Shown: in pieces, positions 46,450 through 54,229 of the stretch | Layout of the letters: the number at the start of each line of letters is the position of its first letter | How positions within the stretch are numbered: position 1 is the first letter of the stretch | NCBI GenBank assembly: GCA_009692585.1 | Contig: SHYX01000009.1 | Coordinates: forward strand, 50,857-114,856 | From: Myxococcales bacterium | Lineage (GTDB): Bacteria > Myxococcota > UBA796 > SXON01 | Direction of reading: 5' to 3' | Length of the DNA: 64,000 bases | The notes under the pieces: model-generated | Database searches by the model: none | What the model saw: only the letters and a program-made list of their open reading frames with translations | Told to the model about the DNA's origin: nothing | Translations under genes and position numbers: made by a program

Positions 46450-47886
46450 TCATACTCCCCGATACATCGCGATCATCTGGGCCTTGTCGTCCAGCCGCTC
46501 CCATACGGTGTCGAGCACCCAGCGTGAAAACCGCTCGATCACCGCGACGTCGTCGGGGCCGACGCCCAAGCCGAAGCGTACCCGATCCGCCACTTCGGCG
46601 ACGTCGTCCAAGCCGTGGACCTCGACCGGGGAGAGGGCCTTGAGCACCGGCCCTGCCCGCCGCGCAAGGCCCGCCGCATCTTCTCCAGGTCGAACGTGGA
46701 CGCCCGCGTCGCCGAGCGCGATTTCGACCAGCCGCCAGCACTGGTCGATGCGCGTGCTTGGGGCGACGTCCCACAGCGGGTCGCGGAGATGTCGAATCAC
46801 GAACAGCCTTTTCAGGGGGCGGTAGGCCAGAAGCGCGCCGATCAGGGCCAGGATCGCGACCGTGATGAGCGAACAGAGCGTCCCTGCCGCTTGTTTTGCG
46901 GCCTCGCCCATCTTCTCGAACATCTGCTGGACGCCGGCGGGCACCTTGGGGCCGGAACCGCCCTCCCTGGGCTTGCCGTTTCGCTCGTTGGGGTCGCCCT
47001 GCTTGCCCTGCCGGTCGGCCCGGTTGAGCTCTTGCTGCGAGGGTTCCCACTCGCCCGACGCGGTGGTTTCCGGACCCTGCCCATCTGGAGCGCCTGTCCT
47101 CCACAAATAGGGCGCCACCAGGGCCGTAGCGCCGGCCACCGCTACGGCGAGGGCCATGAGCGCCACCAGCCCGCCGATGGTCAGTCGTGGGCGCGACACC
47201 CCGCGCTCCTCGATCTTGGGCGTCAGCGGAGCGGTGGGACCGCGCTTCCAGGTGGCGAGACGATGGGTCTCGCGGGTGACGAGGTACAGCAAGAAAAGCC
47301 CGACCGATGGGACGAACATCACCAACGAGATGAGGTCCCACACCTCGTGTTTGGCGCCCTGCTCCCAGGCGCCGATGCCCACCTTTTTCTCGATCCAGAT
47401 CAGGCAGGCGCCCACGGTCCACACCATCGGCAACCAGGTCGACCACAACGCACGGTTGGTTTCGAGGCACCACAATCCGCCGGTCATCGCCACCGGACCG
47501 AGGAAGACCACCGCGATCACGATGGCGGCGACGATCTGGTTGTTCATGAACGCGTAGCCGCCGCCGGCCAGCACGAGGAAGAACAGCGCCCACATGAGGG
47601 CGCCAAGCGTGACCAGCACCCAGCTGCGCACCCCGACGAACGCGCAGAGCTGGCCGAGCAGCACGCCGCTCACGGTCGCGAGGCCGAAGGCCGTCAGAAA
47701 GGCCACGTCGACCCCGGCGATGGACTCCGTCATCGCGACCGCGAGGACGAAGATGCCGTACGCGTACAGCACCCACACCCAGTAGATGGCCATCGGAACC
47801 AGGGCTTCTTTGGCCTGCCCCCAAAGCGTCAGCGACGAGCGGACCTCCAGCGTGCCGTGCCAGCCGGTGCCGGTGGCCGCCGTCAT
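46450..47886 (-). CDS. DUF4129-like multi-pass membrane protein
   Basis: 478 residues. About seven hydrophobic segments in the first 260 residues, then a Glu/Gln/Arg-rich linker, another membrane segment (LCSLITVAILALIGALLAY) and a cytoplasmic C-terminal domain (DQCWRLVEIALGDAGVHVRPGEDAAGLARRAG) that resembles DUF4129. In MoxR-DUF58 operons such proteins accompany transglutaminase or von Willebrand proteins in envelope stress or complex assembly. The ATG at 47886 overlaps the DUF58 stop (ATGA). Reading the same frame further upstream only gives shadow sequence of the DUF58 gene. Confidence 0.65.
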   Translation of the reverse strand: MTAATGTGWHGTLEVRSSLTLWGQAKEALVPMAIYWVWVLYAYGIFVLAVAMTESIAGVDVAFLTAFGLATVSGVLLGQLCAFVGVRSWVLVTLGALMWALFFLVLAGGGYAFMNNQIVAAIVIAVVFLGPVAMTGGLWCLETNRALWSTWLPMVWTVGACLIWIEKKVGIGAWEQGAKHEVWDLISLVMFVPSVGLFLLYLVTRETHRLATWKRGPTAPLTPKIEERGVSRPRLTIGGLVALMALAVAVAGATALVAPYLWRTGAPDGQGPETTASGEWEPSQQELNRADRQGKQGDPNERNGKPREGGSGPKVPAGVQQMFEKMGEAAKQAAGTLCSLITVAILALIGALLAYRPLKRLFVIRHLRDPLWDVAPSTRIDQCWRLVEIALGDAGVHVRPGEDAAGLARRAGPVLKALSPVEVHGLDDVAEVADRVRFGLGVGPDDVAVIERFSRWVLDTVWERLDDKAQMIAMYRGV

Positions 47887-49610
47887 GCGGCCTTCCCGCG
47901 CGTATATTTGGAGTGTCCAGTCGTGACGCCAACCAGTTTGTGGGTGCCCTGACCGGTTTCCAGGCGGTAGACGGTGTCGCCGCGCGCCAGGAGCTGTCGG
48001 TAGACGCGGGCGCCGTCTCGGGTCGCGATCGCCCGCAGGCGCTTGCGGGCGGCGAGGAGCCCGGCCTGCGCGCGGAAGATCTTGAGCTGGGCGAAGACGC
48101 CGTTCTCGTCGCTCCCCACCGGGTAGGGCAGGCGAAAAAACCACAGGAACGCGCGCGTCGGGGAGCCGGCCAGGGCTTCGAGCAGGCTCGGCTCCTTGCC
48201 CTGGAGCCCCCGCTCCGGCGGCAGGTAGATCCACGTGAGCGACTCCCCCACGAAACCGCCCGGAGGCGGGCTCTGGAAGCGGCTGGACACCACGACGCCG
48301 TGGGTCTGGTCGCCGGCCTCTGTGAGCAAGCCTGGGATGTCCCAGCGCCCCTGCCAGAGGGCCCTGGCGCCCAGGTCCTGCCACCGCACGTGACCGCCCT
48401 TCTCGCAGGCCTGGGTCTCGACCGTCAGCTCCCCTTCGTTGCTCCGCGCGGCGCAGACCAGGGTCACCCGGTCGCCGCGCTCCACCAGCTCCTTGGCCAG
48501 GGAAATCCAGGTCTCCACCAACTTGTCCAGCACCTCCTCCACGCCCACCGCGTCGTCGAGCATCCGGCCGGCCGGCAGGTAGCTGTCCAGCACCAGGAGC
48601 ACGTTCTTGGTGCTGATCTCGCGTGTCTCCGGGGTGCGAAGCTGGATCTGCCCGCTCTTGACCGACAACTTCCAATGGATGCGTCGGGTGTCGTCGCCGG
48701 ACTGGTAGTCGCGGAACCGGAAGTGGTCCTCCGTCGGAAAGCGGTGGGGCCTGGTGAGGATGTCCGGGCGCTCGAGCTTGCTGCGGGGGGGCTCGAGGAT
48801 CTGGAGGTGGCGGAAACGAGGCAGGATCTTCAATTCGGCCGTCGCCATCGATGCGACGGAGACGCGCGTGAAGCCGAGGGCGTCCTGAAAGTAGATGTGC
48901 GCCGGGCCCAGGCGGTACATCCCGCGGGGGGTCCGTCGTAAGCGCCCGGCGACCACCAGCTCTTCCTTTCGTGCGCCCGCGCCGACTGCGTAGCGGGACG
49001 TCGTGCCCAGGCGAGGCGGCAGCGGATCCTCGATGAGCAGGAAATACAGGGGCGGCACCGGCACCCGTCGCAAGGTGAAGCGCTCCTCGGCCACCTCGCC
49101 GGCCAGGATCACCGCCGGCGACATCTGCCGCTCGACGCTGGCGCGCTTGCGCACCTGGGCTTCGAACTGCGAGACGATGAAGCCGCTCAGGAACGTGCTC
49201 AGGCCGAGCACCCCATAGAACAGCATCAGCGCCAGCACGGCCACCATCGAGAGGTCTGCCCACTTGGCGCCCAGCGAAAACACGATGAAGAACAGCCCGG
49301 TGATGAACACCGCCCAACCGCGGGAGGTCACGACGGACACATGCCGGTGCACCGTCGCCAGCGTGCTCCTGAGGTCCCTGCGGCCGGCGGCCCGGAGCAG
49401 CTTCAGCTCGCGTCGCGTCTTCCAAATCACGCCGAACATCAGCATCAGGAAGCTGGGCGTGATCAACAGCGCGGCGATGACCAGGAGGAAGGGTCCGGTG
49501 TCGGCGACCTGGCTGACCTCGAAGAAGAGCGCGCAGACGAACGCCACCACGAACGGGAGCACGAACAGCCCCACGAAGTGGAAGACGATCCCCAGCGCAT
49601 GCCGAATCAT
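47883..49610 (-). CDS. DUF58 protein of MoxR operon
   Basis: 575 residues: four N-terminal membrane segments (about 8-30, 40-62, 98-120, 124-146), a beta domain, and the DUF58 signature FRFRDYQSGDDTRRIHWKLSVK near residue 310, followed by a vWA-like region beginning NVLLVLDSYLPAGRMLDD. MoxR/DUF58 partners act together in chaperone-like maturation of metal-containing or envelope proteins. Its start overlaps the moxR stop (ATGA) and its stop overlaps the DUF4129 start, so all three are translationally coupled. Confidence 0.88.
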   Translation of the reverse strand: MIRHALGIVFHFVGLFVLPFVVAFVCALFFEVSQVADTGPFLLVIAALLITPSFLMLMFGVIWKTRRELKLLRAAGRRDLRSTLATVHRHVSVVTSRGWAVFITGLFFIVFSLGAKWADLSMVAVLALMLFYGVLGLSTFLSGFIVSQFEAQVRKRASVERQMSPAVILAGEVAEERFTLRRVPVPPLYFLLIEDPLPPRLGTTSRYAVGAGARKEELVVAGRLRRTPRGMYRLGPAHIYFQDALGFTRVSVASMATAELKILPRFRHLQILEPPRSKLERPDILTRPHRFPTEDHFRFRDYQSGDDTRRIHWKLSVKSGQIQLRTPETREISTKNVLLVLDSYLPAGRMLDDAVGVEEVLDKLVETWISLAKELVERGDRVTLVCAARSNEGELTVETQACEKGGHVRWQDLGARALWQGRWDIPGLLTEAGDQTHGVVVSSRFQSPPPGGFVGESLTWIYLPPERGLQGKEPSLLEALAGSPTRAFLWFFRLPYPVGSDENGVFAQLKIFRAQAGLLAARKRLRAIATRDGARVYRQLLARGDTVYRLETGQGTHKLVGVTTGHSKYTRGKAA

Positions 49611-50572
49611 GCCTGCGGCACCTTCTCCAGGATGCGGGAGACGTAGCTATGCCCGGCCTCGTCGCCGGAGATGATCATGCGGTGGGCCAGCACGTCGGGG
49701 GCCAGGGCGCGCACGTCTTCGGGCGTGACGTAGTCGCGACCCTGGGTCATCGCATGCACCTGCGCCACCCGCGCCAGCATCAGGATCGCCCGCGGAGAGG
49801 GCGGAGCCAACGCGACCGAGTCGCTGCGGATGTGGTTGGCGAGGCGCACCAGGTAACGTTTGACCTCCTGGCTGATGAACACCCGGGTTGCGAGGTTCTG
49901 CCAGGACAAGAAGGTTTCGCGATCGACGACGGGCCGCACGTCCTCGACCGGTGGGCGGGCGCCAAGGTGAACGTCGAGCATCTGCATCTCGGCGTCGGCC
50001 GCGGGAAAGCCCATGGTGAGCTGAGCGGTGAAGCGATCGAGCTGGGCTTGCGGCAGCACGTAGGTGCCGTCGTGATCGAGCGGGTTCATCGTCGCCATGA
50101 CCAGAAATGGCGGCGGCAGGCGGTGGGTGACGCCTTCGACGGTGACCTGCCCCTCCGCCATGCTCTCCAAGAGCGCGCTCTGGGTCTTGGGCGTGGCGCG
50201 GTTCAGCTCGTCGGCAAGGAGCATGTTGCAGAAGACCGGTCCCGGCTGGAACACGAACTGCTTCTGACGCAGGTCGAAGACGTTGGTGCCGGTGATGTCC
50301 ATGGGGAGCAGGTCCGGCGTGAACTGGATGCGCCGAAAATCCACCGCGATCGAGGCGGCGATCGCGCGCGCCAGCATCGTCTTGCCGGTGCCCGGCACAT
50401 CCTTGAGCAGCACGTGGCCGCGCGCGAGCAGGACCACGAGGCACTTGAAGATCACGTCGTCCTTGCCGAGGATGACCGTGGCGACCGAGGACTTGACCAT
50501 GGCTAAGGTCTGGACGAACGCGTTGATCTCGGCGGAGAGCGCCGGGTCGCGCGTCGGGGGGGCGTGCAGCAT
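49607..50572 (-). CDS. MoxR-family AAA+ ATPase
   Basis: 321 residues, normal for MoxR. Walker A is DVPGTGKT, Walker B LLADELNRATPKTQSALLE, sensor 1 ATMNPLDHDGTY, and the C-terminal lid domain has PSPRAILMLARVAQVHAMTQGRDYVTPEDVRALAPDVLAHR-type sequence. It drives ATP-dependent remodelling, probably with the DUF58 protein encoded next. The ATG at 50572 is chosen because the longer frame upstream (to 50665) is Arg-rich and overlaps the divergent methyltransferase promoter region. Confidence 0.93.
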   Translation of the reverse strand: MLHAPPTRDPALSAEINAFVQTLAMVKSSVATVILGKDDVIFKCLVVLLARGHVLLKDVPGTGKTMLARAIAASIAVDFRRIQFTPDLLPMDITGTNVFDLRQKQFVFQPGPVFCNMLLADELNRATPKTQSALLESMAEGQVTVEGVTHRLPPPFLVMATMNPLDHDGTYVLPQAQLDRFTAQLTMGFPAADAEMQMLDVHLGARPPVEDVRPVVDRETFLSWQNLATRVFISQEVKRYLVRLANHIRSDSVALAPPSPRAILMLARVAQVHAMTQGRDYVTPEDVRALAPDVLAHRMIISGDEAGHSYVSRILEKVPQA

Positions 50573-50637
50573 CGGCCCAACGTAGCGCGGTGACCTCGGG
50601 CCGCGGGCGCCGCGACGATCTCTCAACCCCTCATGTT

Positions 50638-50666
50638 TTGCATAAGCGATCTCTTGACAGTACAAT
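50638..50666 (+). promoter_or_regulatory. Possible promoter of the adenine methyltransferase gene
   Basis: TACAAT at 50661-50666 is one base from the -10 consensus, with TTGCAT 17 bases upstream at 50638-50643 (weak -35). A second -35-like TTGACA occurs at 50654-50659 but has no -10 at the right distance. The -10 is only 22 bases before the ATG, so the leader would be short. Confidence 0.35.
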
Positions 50667-50687
50667 AGCTGTGCTCCCGCTGGTCTG

Positions 50688-51587
50688 ATGGCTGCTGCTC
50701 CTCCGCTCCTCTTGCTCCCGCCCTCGCGTTTTACGCTCCCGCGCCCCTTCCTGAAGTGGGTCGGCGGAAAGGGTCAGCTTCTCGGTCGACTCTTGTCGAC
50801 GATGGCCGAAGCAGGCACCTTCCGGACCTACCACGAGCCCTTCGTGGGCGGCGGGGCGCTGTTCTTCGAGCTCCATCGCCAGGGCGCTCTCCGCGATGGG
50901 GCCGTGCTGTCCGACCGCAACCCGCACCTCATCGAGGTCTGGCAGGCGGTCCGCTCTGATGTGGACGGGCTCATCGGACGTCTGGCCGAGCATCGTGAGC
51001 GTCACGACGAAGCGTACTATTACCGCGTTCGCGCCGAGATCCCGGAGGATGCCACCGGCCGCGCTGCCCGGGTGATCTACCTCAACAAGACGTGCTTCAA
51101 CGGCCTGTATCGCGAGAATAGCCGAGGACTCTTCAACGTGCCCGTGGGCCGCTACACCGAGCCGCCCATCCTCGACGAAGACAACCTCCGCGCCTGCTCA
51201 CTCGCGCTCGCCAACGTCGAGCTGCGTTGCCAGGGCTTCGAAGAGGCTGCTGACGCCGTGGGTCGCCACGATTTTATCTACTTTGACCCTCCCTATGTGC
51301 CGGTCAGCAAGACCAGCGTCTTCACGTGCTACCAGAAGGGCGGCTTCGACGAAGCCGATCAGCGCCGGCTCGCCCGGGTCTACACCGAGCTGACCCAACG
51401 AGACATCAGGGCGATGCTAAGTAATTCCTGGGCCGAGCTGGTGTTGGACTGCTACGGAGCCTTCACCATCCACGAGCTGAGCGCCTCCCGAAACCTCAAC
51501 AGCCGCACCGATCGTCGCGGCGCGGTTTCCGAGGCGTTGATCGATAATTTTCAGCAATTGCCGTCGGCCCGGAAACTCGCGGTCTGA
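50688..51587 (+). CDS. Dam-like DNA adenine N6-methyltransferase
   Basis: Class D12 (alpha-type) adenine methyltransferase, 299 residues. SAM motif near the N-terminus FLKWVGGKGQ (21-30) and EPFVGGGALFFE (50-61); catalytic motif DPPY (200-203); target-recognition region LNKTCFNGLYRENSRGLFNVPVG and the C-terminal SRNLNSRTDRRG typical of Dam/DpnM. The expected target is GATC, though relatives recognise other sites. No restriction endonuclease is adjacent, so it is an orphan or regulatory enzyme in this window. The gene is divergent from moxR, and its local promoter region is AT-richer than its surroundings. Confidence 0.9.
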   Translation: MAAAPPLLLLPPSRFTLPRPFLKWVGGKGQLLGRLLSTMAEAGTFRTYHEPFVGGGALFFELHRQGALRDGAVLSDRNPHLIEVWQAVRSDVDGLIGRLAEHRERHDEAYYYRVRAEIPEDATGRAARVIYLNKTCFNGLYRENSRGLFNVPVGRYTEPPILDEDNLRACSLALANVELRCQGFEEAADAVGRHDFIYFDPPYVPVSKTSVFTCYQKGGFDEADQRRLARVYTELTQRDIRAMLSNSWAELVLDCYGAFTIHELSASRNLNSRTDRRGAVSEALIDNFQQLPSARKLAV

Positions 51588-51605
51588 GGCCGCGCGGCGG
51601 CTCGG

Positions 51606-52226
51606 CTATTCGGGAAGCACCACCGGTGCCCAGGTGAACGTCGCCCCGGCGCCGAATTCCCCCGCGGTGGTGTACACGCCATACCCGCGGAGCAACAGGC
51701 CGGGCTCGCTCCAGCCCAGCGACAGGGCCGGCCCGCCCGCGAGTTGCAGTTCCGACGACAACCGGGAGTCGCCGGAGTCCTCGTGAGTGCCGTGCGCGCC
51801 AAACCCACGGAGGCTTCCGATGCCACCCGCGGCGACGCTGAACGTCCGGTTCACGAGCACGCCTTCGAGCGCAAGCTGCCCCCCCATCGCGAGGTCGGGC
51901 GTCAGCTCGCGAACGGCGGTCGTCCTGGTGGTGGTAAGGGGGGGCCCCATCGTGACCAGCGCGGTCAGGCGGACGCGGTCTCGCTCGAACGCGAAGCCGG
52001 CAGTCAGCGCCGGGAAGGCGGTCCCGACCGAGGCGGTCGCGGTGTCCCATCCGGCTGCGGTCACGCAGGTGGTGGTCTCCTGGATGCCGAAGTCTTCGTC
52101 GAGGGGGTCAAACTCGGTCGCGTTGGTCGTGGTGCAGTTCGTCTCGGGAACGAAGGACAGCGCGGGGTACGGCGTCCACGCGGCATCGACGCCGACCAGG
52201 AGCACGATCGCTGCCGGCGCTGCCAT
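51606..52226 (-). CDS. Exported outer-membrane barrel-like protein
   Basis: 206 residues. N-terminal hydrophobic stretch MAAPAAIVLLVGVDAAW serves as a signal. The remainder is strand-like with alternating hydrophobic residues, two Cys (NCTTT and TTTCVTAAG) and a late segment GPALSLGWSEPGLLLRGYGVYTTAGEFGAGATFTW typical of barrels. The ATG at 52226 is preferred over one at 52268, which adds a basic non-signal stretch. Function unknown; it converges with the methyltransferase gene. Confidence 0.6.
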   Translation of the reverse strand: MAAPAAIVLLVGVDAAWTPYPALSFVPETNCTTTNATEFDPLDEDFGIQETTTCVTAAGWDTATASVGTAFPALTAGFAFERDRVRLTALVTMGPPLTTTRTTAVRELTPDLAMGGQLALEGVLVNRTFSVAAGGIGSLRGFGAHGTHEDSGDSRLSSELQLAGGPALSLGWSEPGLLLRGYGVYTTAGEFGAGATFTWAPVVLPE

Positions 52227-52556
52227 GGGGTCGGATAACCCGCGAGGCCTGATTACCCTGGACGCCACGCACGCCCGCGCCGTGCTGCTCCATGCCGCGG
52301 GCTTCGACCGGCAGTAGCCTTCGGGCGCGTACCGCCGGACTGCTCTGCCGGGGTGGCCGACGAGGTCCTGGTCGGCCGTGCGCTCGCGCGCCTGGCCGCG
52401 CTCAGCGACTGCGATACCGTGGACACGTCAAGTTGCGATCGACAGTGATCCACCTTCGGCGGGGATCGTGCGCAAGTTTCTACGCGGTGCGTAAAAATGT
52501 GCGCACTTGCGCTTTACGGGATGCGTCGAGGTTGGTAGAGTCCGCCTCGTTTCGGG
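52227..52556. other. Intergenic region with overlapping inverted repeats
   Basis: No gene recognised. GCGCAAGT (52470-52477) is repeated inverted as ACTTGCGC (52505-52512), interleaved with ACGC-N4-CGTAAA (52482-52495) mirrored by TTTACG-N4-GCGT (52513-52526). The structures lie 30-90 bases before the endopeptidase start and resemble an operator cluster. Confidence 0.45.
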
Positions 52557-53246
52557 GTGTCGCGCGTGATTCTGTCGCTGCTTTTCATTCTTTCCGCGTT
52601 CTCGGCTGAATATGGCCCGACCATGGAAGGGGACGTAGCGGTGCTCGAATCCGGCGGACCGGCCGATACCGGGGTGGTGGGCTGCACGGATGATGTGCTT
52701 CATGATGGGGCGCTGCTTCCCGACCTGCCACTTTTTTACACGCGCATGCAGGCGCCTCACGCCTGGGGCACCCGGGAGATGGTCGATCTGCTGGTCGATT
52801 CCGCGGCGCACATGCACTGGCTCATGCCGCAGGCCGATCCCATCGCCGTTGGTGAGATCTCGGCGCCCCGCGGCGGCGCGCTGTACGGGCACAAGTCGCA
52901 CCGGGGCGGCGTCGATGCCGATGTAGGCCTGTTCCGCACCGGTGGCAAGCAGGCTCAGCACCAGTTCGACGATCCGGGCGCGGACTTCGATGTCGAGGCG
53001 AATTGGGCGCTCATCGCGACGATGATCGATAGCGGCCGGGTGGACATGATCCTCCTCGACCGGGCCCATATGGCACGGTTGCGGGCGTACGCGCTGCGCG
53101 CGGGGCTCTTGACGGACCACGAGGCTGACCAGGTCTTCGTCGGCGAAGACGCGTGGTCCAAGTCGGGGGTCATCCGGCACGCGCCGGGGCACCATGATCA
53201 TCTGCATGTACGCGTGCTTTGCGCGGACGGTAGCAAGCCCCGCTGA
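52557..53246 (+). CDS. M74-like (MepA-type) murein endopeptidase
   Basis: 229 residues; signal peptide MSRVILSLLFILSAFSA. Like MepA/LAS-type zinc peptidases, it has GHKSHRGGVDADVGLF (His115 and Asp120 as probable zinc ligands) and a C-terminal HHDHLHVRVLC with the third His. Such enzymes cleave D-Ala-meso-DAP cross-links in peptidoglycan in the periplasm. An Asp/Thr/Gly-rich stretch follows the signal (ESGGPADTG), as in other exported proteins here. Start GTG at 52557. Confidence 0.85.
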   Translation: MSRVILSLLFILSAFSAEYGPTMEGDVAVLESGGPADTGVVGCTDDVLHDGALLPDLPLFYTRMQAPHAWGTREMVDLLVDSAAHMHWLMPQADPIAVGEISAPRGGALYGHKSHRGGVDADVGLFRTGGKQAQHQFDDPGADFDVEANWALIATMIDSGRVDMILLDRAHMARLRAYALRAGLLTDHEADQVFVGEDAWSKSGVIRHAPGHHDHLHVRVLCADGSKPR

Positions 53247-53302
53247 CCGGGACTCAAGCTGTGGATGGGTCAACCGATAACCGAGTTGAATACGCTCTCG
53301 CC

Positions 53303-54211
53303 ATGCTGAACTCCGCCCCCACCTCGCCTGGGCTCGTTGTGTCGGGCAATACGTACGTGCCGACGCCAGTCGTCACGATGATCGAGGGAGAGGAGAGCAG
53401 TCGGGCATGGATACTAAGCGAAAAGCCTGTGGTCTTCGGCCGCGCCCTCGTGTGCGACATCGCCCTGGCTGACGCCAAGGCCTCGCGACGCCACGCCCGC
53501 GTTCAATGGATGAACGCCAGCACGCCGGCCGAGGCGCCGGAGGTGTGGTTGGAGGACCTCGGCAGCACCAATGGCTCGTGGGTCAACGGTCAACGCGTCG
53601 AAGAGCCCGTGCGCCTCTGCGAGCGCGACAAGGTGCTGATCGGCAGCACGCTGTTTGGCTACTCCCTCCGCATCAAGGAGGAGGTCGCCGTCCAGCGCCG
53701 TCTCGTTCAGCGGGCCACGACCGACCCGTTGACGGCGATGAACAACGCCGAGGTCTTCGAACGTGCGCTTCGTCGCGAGTTTGAACGCGCACGTCGGTAC
53801 GCCCGGCCGCTGTCGCTGGTGTACATGAACCTCGACCACCTCACGCGGGTCAACCAGGATCACGGCGAACGCATCGGCGATCTCGTCCTACGCCAGATTG
53901 GCCGAATTCTCCGCGACAACCTTCGCCTCTGCGACATGAGCGCGCGCGCCGGCGGCGACGAATTCGAGCTCCTTCTGCCCGAAACCGGCGTTGAGGGCGC
54001 CCTGGCGGTGAGTGAGCGTATCCGCCATGCCGTCGAGGAGTTCCCGATGATGCTCGGCGCCGACCCCATCAAGGTGACCACCAGTATGGGTGTCGCGACG
54101 ATTGACGGCACGTTCTCTTCCGCGGATGCGTTTGTCGACGCGGCCAGGCAGGCGACCCTCCGTGCCAAGGAGCAGGGGCGGAACCGGACGGCGTTGCATC
54201 TGCTGGGGTAG
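53303..54211 (+). CDS. FHA-GGDEF diguanylate cyclase-like protein
   Basis: 302 residues. The N-terminal FHA domain (about 35-115), with GRALVCDIALADAKASRRHA and DLGSTNGSWVNG, binds phosphothreonine proteins. The GGDEF domain (about 140-300) has an intact AGGDEF (217-221) and an RxxD inhibitory site RLCD (208-211) exactly five residues upstream. The first metal-ligand Asp of the FDIDHFK-type motif is Asn (MNLDHL, residue 176), so catalysis may be weakened. No membrane segment. The start at 53303 is preferred because codons between 53261 and 53303 are unlike the rest of the gene; ATG at 53261 is the alternative. Confidence 0.85.
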   Translation: MLNSAPTSPGLVVSGNTYVPTPVVTMIEGEESSRAWILSEKPVVFGRALVCDIALADAKASRRHARVQWMNASTPAEAPEVWLEDLGSTNGSWVNGQRVEEPVRLCERDKVLIGSTLFGYSLRIKEEVAVQRRLVQRATTDPLTAMNNAEVFERALRREFERARRYARPLSLVYMNLDHLTRVNQDHGERIGDLVLRQIGRILRDNLRLCDMSARAGGDEFELLLPETGVEGALAVSERIRHAVEEFPMMLGADPIKVTTSMGVATIDGTFSSADAFVDAARQATLRAKEQGRNRTALHLLG

Positions 54212-54229
54212 GGTCCTGCCGTCGCGCCC

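Noticed and set aside
47887..49425. N-terminal extension of the DUF4129 frame by about 510 codons
   Set aside because: It overlaps the DUF58 gene on the same strand, is Arg/Pro/Gly-rich and lacks structure; the start at 47886 with ATGA coupling is better.
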